A DNA stretch of 64,000 nt from contig NZ_JADKYB010000007.1 of NCBI RefSeq assembly GCF_016918855.1, forward strand, positions 62,001 through 126,000, read 5' to 3'. Below are positions 27,263-35,110 of this stretch, one piece after another; position 1 is the stretch's first letter, and each line of letters opens with the position of its first letter. The translations under genes were made by a program, and so were the position numbers. A model generated the notes under the pieces. That model saw only the letters and a program-made list of their open reading frames with translations, did no database searches and had not been told where the DNA came from. Source of the stretch: Actinacidiphila acididurans. GTDB taxonomy: Bacteria; Actinomycetota; Actinomycetes; Streptomycetales; Streptomycetaceae.

Positions 27263-27279
27263 CGGAAGTGAGGACACCG

Positions 27280-28074
27280 ATGGACACCGCTTCCGCCGCG
27301 GCCGGCGATCCGCGCGTCCCGTCCGGCGAGGGACGGGCCCACGTGCCGGGTGCCGCGACGGACGAAACCGTCGCCATGGTGGCGGGCGGAACCGGCCGCC
27401 ATGGCGACGGACACGCGGCCCGTCACCACGCCGCGGCACCGCCTGCCCGGCGCGCGAGTGGCCGGGGCCTGCTCCGAAAGCTGCTGGTGCCGCTGGGGAT
27501 CGGGCTCGGGGCCGCGTGCGGGGTCGGGTACGGGCTGGTGGCGACGCCGGAGTACACGGCGACCAGCTATGTGATCGTCGTGCCGCAGGACACCGCGGAC
27601 TCCGGGACCGCTGTCGGCTTCGCGCAGGCGTACGGCCGGGTGGTCGGCGGGGCCGCGGTGCTGGCCGGCGCCCAGGCGTCCTCCCACCTGGCAGTGGCCG
27701 ATCTGAGGGCGAAGGTGAGTGCGCAGAGCTCGCCGGACGCGCCGATGATCGCGGTCACCGGGACCGACTCCCGGGCCGGGCGGGCGGCGCGGATCGCCAA
27801 TGCTGTCGCCAAGTCGCTGGCCGACACCGGCAACCGGGAAGCGGCCGCCACCGGGGTGCGGCTACTGGTCTTCTCCCCGGCCGCCGCCCCGTCCGCGCCG
27901 TCCTCGCCCTCCCCGGCGCTGTCCGGCGCGGTGGGCGCCGCCGCGGGCGGCCTGCTCGCCGGGCTCGTCCTGCTGGTACGGCCGCGTGATCCGCGCGGGT
28001 CCCAGGAGCCGTACGGACCGCCCGCCGCGCCCGTGCCCGGCCAGGCGCAGGAGCCCGCCGAGGCGGCGGTGTGA
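27280..28074 (+). CDS. Wzz-like chain-length / polysaccharide co-polymerase protein
   Basis: 264 residues from ATG at 27280, with GAGG six bases upstream; a GTG at 27268 is possible. A ~60-residue cytoplasmic N-terminus rich in Ala/Gly/His is followed by a helix (LLVPLGIGLGAACGVGYGLV), then the Wzz-type start of the extracytoplasmic domain ATPEYTATSYVIVVPQD. A second helix lies near the end (SGAVGAAAGGLLAGLVLLV). This matches the two-helix Wzz/CapA layout. There is no Walker motif and no tyrosine-rich tail, and no BY-kinase gene follows. It likely sets polymer length with Wzy. Confidence 0.75.
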   Translation: MDTASAAAGDPRVPSGEGRAHVPGAATDETVAMVAGGTGRHGDGHAARHHAAAPPARRASGRGLLRKLLVPLGIGLGAACGVGYGLVATPEYTATSYVIVVPQDTADSGTAVGFAQAYGRVVGGAAVLAGAQASSHLAVADLRAKVSAQSSPDAPMIAVTGTDSRAGRAARIANAVAKSLADTGNREAAATGVRLLVFSPAAAPSAPSSPSPALSGAVGAAAGGLLAGLVLLVRPRDPRGSQEPYGPPAAPVPGQAQEPAEAAV

Positions 28075-29276
28075 CCCTGCCGCGGGACCGTCCGGACGCC
28101 CCGGCCGCCGGACCGCACGTCCCGCCCGCTCCCGCCGTCACGGTCACGGTGTGCCGGGATCCGGCCCGATTCGGGGCGCTCGCGCCGCAATGGGCGCGGC
28201 TGCACCGGGCGTGCCCGACGGCGACCCCGTTCCAGAGCCACGCCTGGCTGCACTCCTGGTGGCTTTCCTACGGCGTGCGGGGGCGGCTGCGGGTGGTGCT
28301 GGTGCACCGGGGCCGCGAACTGGTGGGCGCGGCGCCCCTGATGCGGGTGTACCGGCCGTTTCCAGTGCTGGTGCCGCTGGGGGGCAGGATCACCGACTTC
28401 ATGGACGTGCTGCTCGACGCCTCCTGCGCCGGGGAAGCGGCCGACGCCATGGCGGCGGGTCTGCGGCGGATCGCCGCCGGCACGGTGGTCGACCTCCGCG
28501 AGGTGCGGCCGGGTGGCGCGGCGGAAGTGCTGGTCCGGCACTGGCGCGGGCCGGTGCGCCGGCTGTCCGACTCGGTGTGCATGGAGCTGCCCGGGCTGCC
28601 GATGGACGGGCTGATCGCGCGGGTGGGCAGTTCGCGCGGTCAGCGCATCCGCTCCGAGTTGCGCAAGCTGGACGCGGCGGGGTTACGGGAACGCGACGTG
28701 CCGCCCGCTGAGGTGCCCGCCGCGCTGGCCGGCCTGCTGCGGCTGCACGCGCTGCAATGGCGGGGCCGGGGGATGAACCGGGAGCATCTGCGGCGGCGGT
28801 TCGCCGAGCACCTGAGCCGGGCGGCCGGGCTCATGACGACGAACGGGGAGGCGGCGGTCGCCGAGTACCTCCTGGACGGCGAGGTGGTCGCCGCGAACCT
28901 CACCGTGCTGTCGCCCGCCCTGGCCGGCGGCTACCTCTACGGCGCCCACCCGGACCTGCGCGGCACCAAGGTGCAGATGGGCACCTTGCTGATGCGCAAC
29001 GGCGTCCGGCACGCGGCCGGCGGCGGGCGCGGCACCCTCAGCCTGTTGCGCGGCGCGGAACCGTACAAGGCGCATTGGCGCCCGGAAACGCGGGTGAACC
29101 AGCGGCTGCTGCTGGCCGGTCCGGGCGGCCGGACGGCGCTACTGGTGCGATACGTTCCGGCAACGGTCAGGACCGCGGCCGGGCGGTCGGCGCGTTTGCG
29201 GGCATGGCGGCAGGCGGTGACGCGGTGGCCGCGCCCATGGCGCCCGGTTTCCCGGCGCGGGAATCCGCCCCAATAG
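28071..29276 (+). CDS. GNAT/FemAB-like acyltransferase (CelD/BcsL type) with a TTA codon
   Basis: 401 residues, GTG start overlapping the Wzz stop. It has a double-GNAT layout: FQSHAWLHSWWLSYG near residue 53, LVGAAPLMRV, then AGGYLYGAHPDLRGTKVQMG in the second half. This is the FemAB/CelD-type acetyltransferase family found in exopolysaccharide operons. It probably decorates the polymer or its lipid-linked unit with an acyl or amino-acyl group. Codon 205 (28683-28685) is TTA, the rare leucine codon read only by the bldA tRNA in streptomycetes. This gene, last in the operon, may therefore be translated only when bldA is expressed. Confidence 0.8.
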   Translation: MTLPRDRPDAPAAGPHVPPAPAVTVTVCRDPARFGALAPQWARLHRACPTATPFQSHAWLHSWWLSYGVRGRLRVVLVHRGRELVGAAPLMRVYRPFPVLVPLGGRITDFMDVLLDASCAGEAADAMAAGLRRIAAGTVVDLREVRPGGAAEVLVRHWRGPVRRLSDSVCMELPGLPMDGLIARVGSSRGQRIRSELRKLDAAGLRERDVPPAEVPAALAGLLRLHALQWRGRGMNREHLRRRFAEHLSRAAGLMTTNGEAAVAEYLLDGEVVAANLTVLSPALAGGYLYGAHPDLRGTKVQMGTLLMRNGVRHAAGGGRGTLSLLRGAEPYKAHWRPETRVNQRLLLAGPGGRTALLVRYVPATVRTAAGRSARLRAWRQAVTRWPRPWRPVSRRGNPPQ

Positions 29277-29312
29277 TGGCGGTCTCAGGCGCCGGGGCTC
29301 ACGGCCGCGGGG

Positions 29313-30383
29313 TCAGGCGGGCGGCCGTTTGCCGAAGAGGGCGGCCCGGTAGACGGCCGAGGACTTGGGGTTGGCCCGGCACGACCACACGCCGTGCGGG
29401 CAGTAGTCGGTGATGGTCTGGTAGAGCGGGTGGTGGGCCTCGATCCAGCCGAGCATCTGACGCATCCACTGCGGGTCGTCGCCGTTGCGGAACAGGCCCC
29501 ACTCCGGGTACGAGATCGCCTTGTGGTGCCGCGCGGCGAAGTTCACCTGCGCCTGGAGCCCGTACGGCTCGGTCACCTGCTGGTGGAAGGACGCGCCGGG
29601 CGGCTGGTCGTAGGAGTCCATGCCGATGACGTCCACGGTCGCGTCGCCCGGGTAGCAGGCGGTCCAGCCGATCGCGTCTCGCCCCCGGCTGGGCGCGAAG
29701 TCGAAGCGGAACCGCTGGCCCGGCACCGCGCGCATGGCGGCGACGATCCGCTTCCAGTACGCCTTCCAGCCCGCCGGGTCGGGGGCGCAGCGGTGGGTGT
29801 ACGTGGTGCCGTTCATCTCCCAGCCGAGCACGATCACGGTGTCGGGCACGCCGAGCCGGACCAGCCGCCGCGCCAGCCGGGTGAAGTGCGCGTCGTTCGC
29901 ACCGGCCGCGCCCGCCCGGATCAGCGCGCGCACCCGGGCATTGGACACGGCGCCCTCGTTGTCCTGCTGCATCGGCACGTTGAGCACGAACAGGCGGTGC
30001 GTGGCCGCCTTGCGCCAAGCCGCCCAGGGCTCCAGCAGGCCGGTGCCGCCCTCGATGCCCTGCCAACTGTCGCCGGGCAGGTACGTGTGGCCGACGCGCA
30101 TCTCGGTGCCGCCGAGCCAGGTCTGCAGCGCCGCGATCAGGCGGATCCCGTCCGCCCCGGCGTCCGTGAAGGCCCCCATCGGCGGCAGGACGACGGTGCG
30201 GGCGCGGGCGGCCGCTACGGCGCTTCGTGGCGCGGAGACCGCCGCGGACGGTGCCGCGCGGGTGCGGCCGACTGCTGACGATGCGTCATCGCCCAGCGCG
30301 ATACTGGCGAGTCCGGTGAGGGCAAGTGCGGCGGTGGCCACGGCCAAGCCCGCCCGCACCCGCCACGCGCGCCATTCGGCCAT
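29313..30383 (-). CDS. Secreted GH26-like glycoside hydrolase
   Basis: 356 residues from ATG at 30383, with GGAGG upstream. There is an N-terminal hydrophobic signal or anchor (GLAVATAALALTGLASIAL) and an Ala-rich linker. The TIM-barrel domain has an acid/base candidate Glu189 in LGWEMNGTTY and a nucleophile candidate Glu294 in SYPEWGLFR. The Trp-Glu-Met-Asn and Glu-Trp-Gly motifs are those of the GH26 (beta-mannanase/endoglycanase) clan. The gene is convergent with the exopolysaccharide operon and ends 36 bases from it, so it may trim or release that polymer. Confidence 0.78.
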   Translation of the reverse strand: MAEWRAWRVRAGLAVATAALALTGLASIALGDDASSAVGRTRAAPSAAVSAPRSAVAAARARTVVLPPMGAFTDAGADGIRLIAALQTWLGGTEMRVGHTYLPGDSWQGIEGGTGLLEPWAAWRKAATHRLFVLNVPMQQDNEGAVSNARVRALIRAGAAGANDAHFTRLARRLVRLGVPDTVIVLGWEMNGTTYTHRCAPDPAGWKAYWKRIVAAMRAVPGQRFRFDFAPSRGRDAIGWTACYPGDATVDVIGMDSYDQPPGASFHQQVTEPYGLQAQVNFAARHHKAISYPEWGLFRNGDDPQWMRQMLGWIEAHHPLYQTITDYCPHGVWSCRANPKSSAVYRAALFGKRPPA

Positions 30384-30813
30384 GGTCCCTCCTCGGTCGC
30401 CTGCCGTCTGCCACCTGCTTGTTCGTTCGGCTGCCGTTCGCCGGGCGCCTTGTTCCGCCGATGGCCACCGGCGGGTCCGGCGTTTCGGGCTGGTCAATCG
30501 CGCCCGGACGCCGGCATTCCGTCGTCGGCCCACCGGACAGTCGTAACGTACGACAATCCTGCTCGCGCGCTCGGATGGGCCGAACGGGCAGACGCCGAAC
30601 GAAAGGCAGCGCCAATTGCCGATTCTCTGAATACTCCTGTCGGGGCGTCATATCGCGCCCATTGCGCCGGGAAACGTCGGACGCCATCCCCCGGGCGGAG
30701 GAATTTACGGCAGCGTGAGCAGATAATCCGCCTTACCTCACCCCTGCGGGCACATGATGAGGCGGCAATGCGATCGCGGCAACAGGCAGGCAAGGCGTCG
30801 GGAGGAGTCCGGC
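30384..30813. other. Divergent intergenic region before the tyrosinase operon
   Basis: 430 bases between the GH26-like gene (minus) and melC1 (plus). The 30540-30670 part is less GC-rich and contains CGTCATATCG and ATTCTCTGAATACTCC stretches that could hold promoters. No credible coding frame is visible. Confidence 0.5.
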
Positions 30814-31191
30814 ATGGTGACGCGCAGGAGAGTGCTCGGAACCGGGCTCACCACGGTCGTCGCGGTGGCCGGGACCGGGGCCGCGCTGTGGCCGGCCCTG
30901 ACGGCATCGGCCGGCGGATCGGCCGCGGCGGGGCCGCAGGGCGACCCGTTGTTCGACGAGGTGTACCGGGGCCGGCGGATCCAGGGCTTCAGGGGCGCCG
31001 AGGCCGCCGGGGTGTCCGTCCTCGTCGACGGCCGCCCGCTGGGGCTGATGCGCCGGGTGGACGGCACCTGGATCAGCATGGCCAACCACTACCAGCCGTA
31101 TCCCACGCCGCTGGCCACCGCCCGGGGCGCCGTCGACATCATCGGCCGGGCCGGGCTCGGCGCGGCCGCCGCTCCCCACGAGGGCCACTGA
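30814..31191 (+). CDS. melC1: Tyrosinase co-factor MelC1 (copper chaperone)
   Basis: 125 residues from ATG at 30814, with GGAGGAG upstream. The Tat-type leader MVTRRRVLGTGLTTVVAVAG carries the twin arginines. The mature part FDEVYRGRRIQGF and MRRVDGTWISMANHYQPYPT is the MelC1 core that docks on apo-tyrosinase, delivers copper and carries it out through the Tat system. It is 172 bases upstream of melC2 on the same strand, forming the classical melanin operon, though the gap is wider than usual. Confidence 0.93.
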   Translation: MVTRRRVLGTGLTTVVAVAGTGAALWPALTASAGGSAAAGPQGDPLFDEVYRGRRIQGFRGAEAAGVSVLVDGRPLGLMRRVDGTWISMANHYQPYPTPLATARGAVDIIGRAGLGAAAAPHEGH

Positions 31192-31363
31192 GCGGCTCCC
31201 GATCGATCACCGACCGAACGCCGACCGAACGCCGACCGGCCGCCTGTCGGCCACTGGCAGCACCCATGGCACCGACGCCACCGACAAGACCTCGCCGCCC
31301 GGAACCGGACGGCCGCCGGACCGCAGTCCGCCCGTACCCACCGCGACACCCGAGAGGCCGCCT

Positions 31364-32227
31364 GTGTACACCCGCCGCAACCAGCGGAATCTGACGAGCA
31401 GCCAGCGCCAGCGGTTCGTGGAGGCCGTGGTGGAGCTCAAACGCACCGGCGCGTACGAGAAGTACGTCACCACGCACGCCCAGTACTTCGCGGCGGACGG
31501 TGAGACCGGGCAGCGGGTCGCGCACATGGCGCCGAGCTTCTTCCCCTGGCACCGCTACTTCGTGCTGCTGTTCGAGCGGGACCTGCAGCTACTGGACTCC
31601 AAGATCACCGTGCCCTACTGGGACTGGACGGTGGACCGCGGCAAGAACGCGGCGCTGTGGGGCCCGGACTTCATGGGCGGCGACGGCCGCGACAGCGACG
31701 GCCAGGTGATGACCGGCCCGTTCGCGTACCGCTCCGGCCACTGGACCATCACCAACGGCGTGACCACCGAGCGCTATCTGACCCGGAACATGGGGCGCCC
31801 CTCGCAGCCCATCGCGCTGCCGACGGCGGCCGAGCTGGACGGTGCGCTGCGGACGGCGGTGTACGACACCGCGCCGTGGAACTCCGCGCCGAGCACGCAG
31901 GGCTTCCGCAACAAGATGGAGGGCTGGACGGTCAGCCCCGCCAAGGGCGGCTATCTGCACAACCGGGTCCATCAGTGGGTCGGCGGCCACATGGTGAGCG
32001 GCACCTCGCCCAACGACCCGGTCTTCTGGCTGCACCACTCCTTCATGGACCTGATCTGGGTGCGCTGGCAGCGGCGCCACCCCTCCTCGCGTTACCAGCC
32101 GCAGCGGCCGCTGGCCGGGAGGGACCCGGAGCACGGCCGGGTGATCAGCTCCGACGAGCCGATGCCGCCATGGGGCGTGCGCCCGTCGCAGATCATGGAC
32201 CACCGGCGCTTCTACACGTACGAGTAG
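31364..32227 (+). CDS. melC2: Tyrosinase MelC2
   Basis: 287 residues from GTG at 31364. Type-3 copper ligands can be placed: CuA His38, His54 and His63 (HMAPSFFPWHRYF), and CuB His199, His203 (LHNRVHQWVGG) and His225 (VFWLHHSF). The CuA numbering is identical to characterised streptomycete tyrosinases, while the CuB site is shifted nine residues later, implying a short insertion between sites around 104-150. It oxidises tyrosine and o-diphenols to quinones for melanin. No signal peptide of its own; export rides on MelC1. Confidence 0.95.
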   Translation: MYTRRNQRNLTSSQRQRFVEAVVELKRTGAYEKYVTTHAQYFAADGETGQRVAHMAPSFFPWHRYFVLLFERDLQLLDSKITVPYWDWTVDRGKNAALWGPDFMGGDGRDSDGQVMTGPFAYRSGHWTITNGVTTERYLTRNMGRPSQPIALPTAAELDGALRTAVYDTAPWNSAPSTQGFRNKMEGWTVSPAKGGYLHNRVHQWVGGHMVSGTSPNDPVFWLHHSFMDLIWVRWQRRHPSSRYQPQRPLAGRDPEHGRVISSDEPMPPWGVRPSQIMDHRRFYTYE

Positions 32228-32245
32228 GGATGACCGTACGGGCTG

Positions 32246-32292
32246 ACCGGCGCGGCCGCCCGCGCCCCTGGGGGACGGACGACCGCGCCGGT
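32246..32292. terminator. Hairpin between melC2 and a convergent chaplin gene
   Basis: ACCGGCGCGG at 32246-32255 pairs exactly with CCGCGCCGGT at 32283-32292. The 27-base loop is long, so efficiency is uncertain. Confidence 0.45.
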
Positions 32293-32314
32293 GAGCGGCC
32301 TACCGGGCCTCGCC

Positions 32315-32563
32315 CTAGTGCAGGGAGGCGTTGGTGCAACCACCGCCGAACGCCGGGTTCAGGACGCCCACGGTGTCGATCGTGTTGCCGCACAGGTCGA
32401 CGGGGACGTGGACGGGGAGCTGCAGCAGGTCGCCGGAAACCAGACCCGGCGAACCGACCGTGGCACCGTCGGCGCCGGTGTCGGCCGCGGCCACACCGGC
32501 ACCCACGGCGAGAACGGCTCCCGCTGCGGCGGTGACGGCCGCAGCCTTCGCGATACGCGACAT
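32315..32563 (-). CDS. chp: Short chaplin (isolated copy)
   Basis: 82 residues from ATG at 32563, with GGGAG six bases upstream. The signal peptide ends AAAD. The single chaplin domain has SPGLVSGDLLQLPVHVPVD, LCGNTIDTVGVLNPAFGGGC and cysteines at 58 and 76. The overall design matches the ChpE-H class. It lies 13 kb from the main locus, convergent with the tyrosinase gene. It differs from the 17754 chaplin in leader and in Leu-rich strand residues, so it is not a recent duplicate. Confidence 0.93.
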   Translation of the reverse strand: MSRIAKAAAVTAAAGAVLAVGAGVAAADTGADGATVGSPGLVSGDLLQLPVHVPVDLCGNTIDTVGVLNPAFGGGCTNASLH

Positions 32564-32724
32564 CAAGATCTCCCTGAGACGAAAACCAGCCGCGGCGTGC
32601 GGCTTTTGACGCTGTGCGCAACTGGCGGGGATCTTGGATGGTCACGCAGGTTGAGCTGAACCGGTGACGGTCACGGCCGCCACCGCGGCCCTGGTCCGGC
32701 CGCGTCCCGCGGGCGCGGTGCGGC

Positions 32725-33639
32725 TCAGCCGGCCGGTACGGCGATCGGGCTCATCGTCGTGCCGGGATCGGCGGGCGAGGCCGGGATCGCCGGGGTCGCC
32801 GGAGCGGCGGGGGCGCCGGCCACCGCGGAAGTGTCGCCGGCCGCCGGAGCCGCGGGGCTCGCGGGCGAGGCGGGAGCCGCCGGGGTCGCCGGGGTCGCCG
32901 GGGTCGCCGGGGCGGAAGGCGTCGCAGGTGCGGCGGACGTCGAGGAGGTCGCCGACGACGAAGAAGCCGAGGAGGTCGAGGACGTCGAAGGCGCGGCCGG
33001 GGTCGCCGGGGCGGAGGGAGTCGCGGAGGCGTCCGGCGCCGCAGGGGACGCGGGAGCGGCGGGAGCGTCCGGCGTGGCGGGCGTCATCGTCGTGGGCAGG
33101 CTCGTGCCGAGGACGATCGCCACGACCGAGTCGACGAGGTCGGTGACCAGGGTGGTCGCCGCGTCGAGCAGGCCGGCGGAGTCCTCGCCGGTGACGGCGT
33201 CGACCAGGGCGTCGATGGCGTTCTCCAGGCCGGTCAGCGCGTCGGAGGCCACGTCGCGGCTGGAGGGCACCGCGTCCTTGCCGACCGTTCGGTGCCCGGC
33301 CAGGCGGCCGGCGCCGGACGCCTCCTGGGGGAGGCGGTTCTTCGCCGCGGTGATCGCTTCCTTGGCCGCGGCCGCGTCCTTGGTGACCAGTTCGGGCGAG
33401 CGGTTCGAGGCAAGCGCGTCGGTGACGAGTTTGCCGGCCGGACGGGCCACCTCGCTGGTGCCGGACAGCATCCGGGCCTGCTCGATCAGCGTCCGACTGT
33501 CGGGCGCGGCCTTGGCGGCGGTGAAGAGGGAGTGGTGCGGGGTCTCGGCGGACGCGGCGGTGGCCGCTATGGCGCCGCCGGCGACAGTGGCGACGAGCGC
33601 GGAGCAGACGGCCACGCCGGTGATCCGGGGATAACGCAT
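32725..33639 (-). CDS. Secreted low-complexity Ala/Pro/Ser/Thr-rich protein
   Basis: 304 residues from ATG at 33639. A signal peptide (VAVCSALVATVAGGAIAATAASA) is followed by a ~150-residue helical domain (SLFTAAKAAPDSRTLIEQAR, ALTGLENAIDALVDAVTG). The last ~130 residues are almost entirely Ala, Pro, Thr and Ser, with repeated APATPAAP-type units and a Ser-rich patch. There is no sortase or membrane anchor. Codon use fits its neighbours. I do not recognise a functional family; a wall-spanning or O-glycosylated extracellular protein is plausible inference. Confidence 0.75.
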   Translation of the reverse strand: MRYPRITGVAVCSALVATVAGGAIAATAASAETPHHSLFTAAKAAPDSRTLIEQARMLSGTSEVARPAGKLVTDALASNRSPELVTKDAAAAKEAITAAKNRLPQEASGAGRLAGHRTVGKDAVPSSRDVASDALTGLENAIDALVDAVTGEDSAGLLDAATTLVTDLVDSVVAIVLGTSLPTTMTPATPDAPAAPASPAAPDASATPSAPATPAAPSTSSTSSASSSSATSSTSAAPATPSAPATPATPATPAAPASPASPAAPAAGDTSAVAGAPAAPATPAIPASPADPGTTMSPIAVPAG

Positions 33640-33935
33640 GGAAAGGGATTCCCTTCGGGTTGGGGGGAGAACTTCCTGCTCCACCGTCAAAAACGTCCGG
33701 GGCGACCGCAACCGAAAGGACGGCCCGGGAATTGCCCGCCTGGGTGTCGGCGGGCGGCGCGGGCCGGGCGGATTCCGGCGTTGGAACGTCCGGGGATTCA
33801 GCGGACGCGGATCGGCCATCGGGGGCGGCGGAATCGGCGCGACACTCCTCGAACGGGGGAATCCTGGGCCGTTCCCTCGCCCGCCGGTGTGATTTCCGGC
33901 GCGCCGTGTCGGGGGTGGCGGTTAGGGTCCGGATC

Positions 33936-34436
33936 ATGAGCCAGACCAATACCGCGTCCGCAGCGTCGATCCAGAGCCGGCTGGGCACTCTGGCGGTGAT
34001 CCCCTGGGCCGGGGAGCACCCGGAGGACGGTGCGGACATCCCGTTCCTGATGGCCTATTCGCTCGGCGACGGGATCGAGGGCCCGTCGGGGACGGAGGCC
34101 GCGGTGCTGGCCGCCACCGAGGAGATCGGGCTGCCGGTGGGCGGAATGATCCTGGACCTCGCGTACGTCCCGCGGACCGACGTCAAGGTGCTGGTGGAGG
34201 GCGGCAAGGCGGTACTCACCATGCCCTACCTGCACGTCACCTGCCCGGTGCCGGACGAGTGGACCACCGCGGCCCGGCTGCGCGGCTCCGTCTACCTGAT
34301 CTTCGCCAGCCGCCCCTGGCCGGAGGCCGCGCCCGGCGCCGAGGTCGGCGAGGAGGCGCTGCGTGCCTTCGCCGGCGACCACGACGTGCTCACCACGGCC
34401 GCCCACTGCCTGGTCCCGGTCGGCTCCGTCCGCTGA
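33936..34436 (+). CDS. DUF5949-like protein
   Basis: 166 residues from ATG at 33936. The sequence SRLGTLAVIPWAGEHPEDG, DIPFLMAYSLGDG and GLPVGGMILDL resembles the streptomycete DUF5949 family as I remember it; this should be confirmed. No catalytic motif, signal or membrane segment is visible, so it is probably a soluble cytoplasmic protein. It is divergent from the secreted low-complexity protein and convergent with a small secreted protein. Confidence 0.65.
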   Translation: MSQTNTASAASIQSRLGTLAVIPWAGEHPEDGADIPFLMAYSLGDGIEGPSGTEAAVLAATEEIGLPVGGMILDLAYVPRTDVKVLVEGGKAVLTMPYLHVTCPVPDEWTTAARLRGSVYLIFASRPWPEAAPGAEVGEEALRAFAGDHDVLTTAAHCLVPVGSVR

Positions 34437-34493
34437 GGACGGCGCCCGCCGGGAGGTCGGCGGACGACGGCCCGGCCGCCGGACGTGCAGATG

Positions 34494-34534
34494 CGGACGA
34501 AGGGCGCCGCCGTCGCCCGGGCGCCCTTCGTCCG
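34494..34534. terminator. Perfect 15-bp hairpin between convergent genes
   Basis: Arms 34494-34508 and 34520-34534 (CGGACGAAGGGCGCC and its inverse) with an 11-base loop, between genes ending at 34436 and 34567. Confidence 0.8.
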
Positions 34535-34566
34535 TGTCGCGGGCCGCACCGCGCGACGGTCGCCGG

Positions 34567-34830
34567 TCAGCCGCTGACCAGTTCGTTCCCGGCGCTCACC
34601 GCGTCGCTGCCGGCCTGGACGGCCTTCTTCACGGCGCCGACCTTCCTGGTCACCCCGGTCTCGTCGAGCACCTGGGAGGTGGCCGTCCCGGCCTGTTCGC
34701 CCGTGCTCGTGGCGGTCAGGGCCGCGCCGGTCAGGGCGGACCCGAGGTCGGCGGCGTGGGCGGCGACGGGAGCGCCGGCGGCCAGCAGAATCGACCCGGC
34801 CGCGGCGCTGAGGATGCGGAAAGCGTTCAT
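34567..34830 (-). CDS. Small secreted protein, unknown function
   Basis: 87 residues from ATG at 34830. A clear signal peptide (MNAFRILSAAAGSILLAAGA, cleavage near AHA/AD) precedes a ~60-residue mature part rich in Ala, Thr, Gly and Val with a helical VGAVKKAVQAGSDAVSAG. It has no cysteine and no chaplin motif. Similar short secreted proteins are common in streptomycetes, but I cannot name a family. A strong hairpin lies downstream. Confidence 0.65.
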   Translation of the reverse strand: MNAFRILSAAAGSILLAAGAPVAAHAADLGSALTGAALTATSTGEQAGTATSQVLDETGVTRKVGAVKKAVQAGSDAVSAGNELVSG

Positions 34831-35110
34831 GGCCGATACAACGGGTTGGCCCCGCCCAAGGGCACGGCCCGCCCCCGCCCTTCACCCGTACTCCAGCGCC
34901 CGTACGGTCGCGAGAAGGCCCGCTCACGGCGCCGTACGCCCGTCCGCCGGACCCGTACGCGCACCGAGTCCCCTGTTGCCGGACGGTGACAACGGCCGCA
35001 CAGCGCGGCGATGTTGCCCTGTCACGCTGCTGCTGTCGGCCGAAGGGGCCGACCGCAGCAGAGCTGCCGACCGACGGACCGCCGTCACCGTTGCCCCGGG
35101 GGGAACCGCC

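Noticed and set aside
19114..30383. Classical antibiotic biosynthetic gene cluster
   Set aside because: No PKS, NRPS, terpene or RiPP core genes. All genes fit lipid-linked polysaccharide assembly.
30286..30687. Minus-strand open frame upstream of the GH26-like gene
   Set aside because: Arg/Pro-rich composition, no ribosome site, and it overlaps the GH26-like start in another frame.
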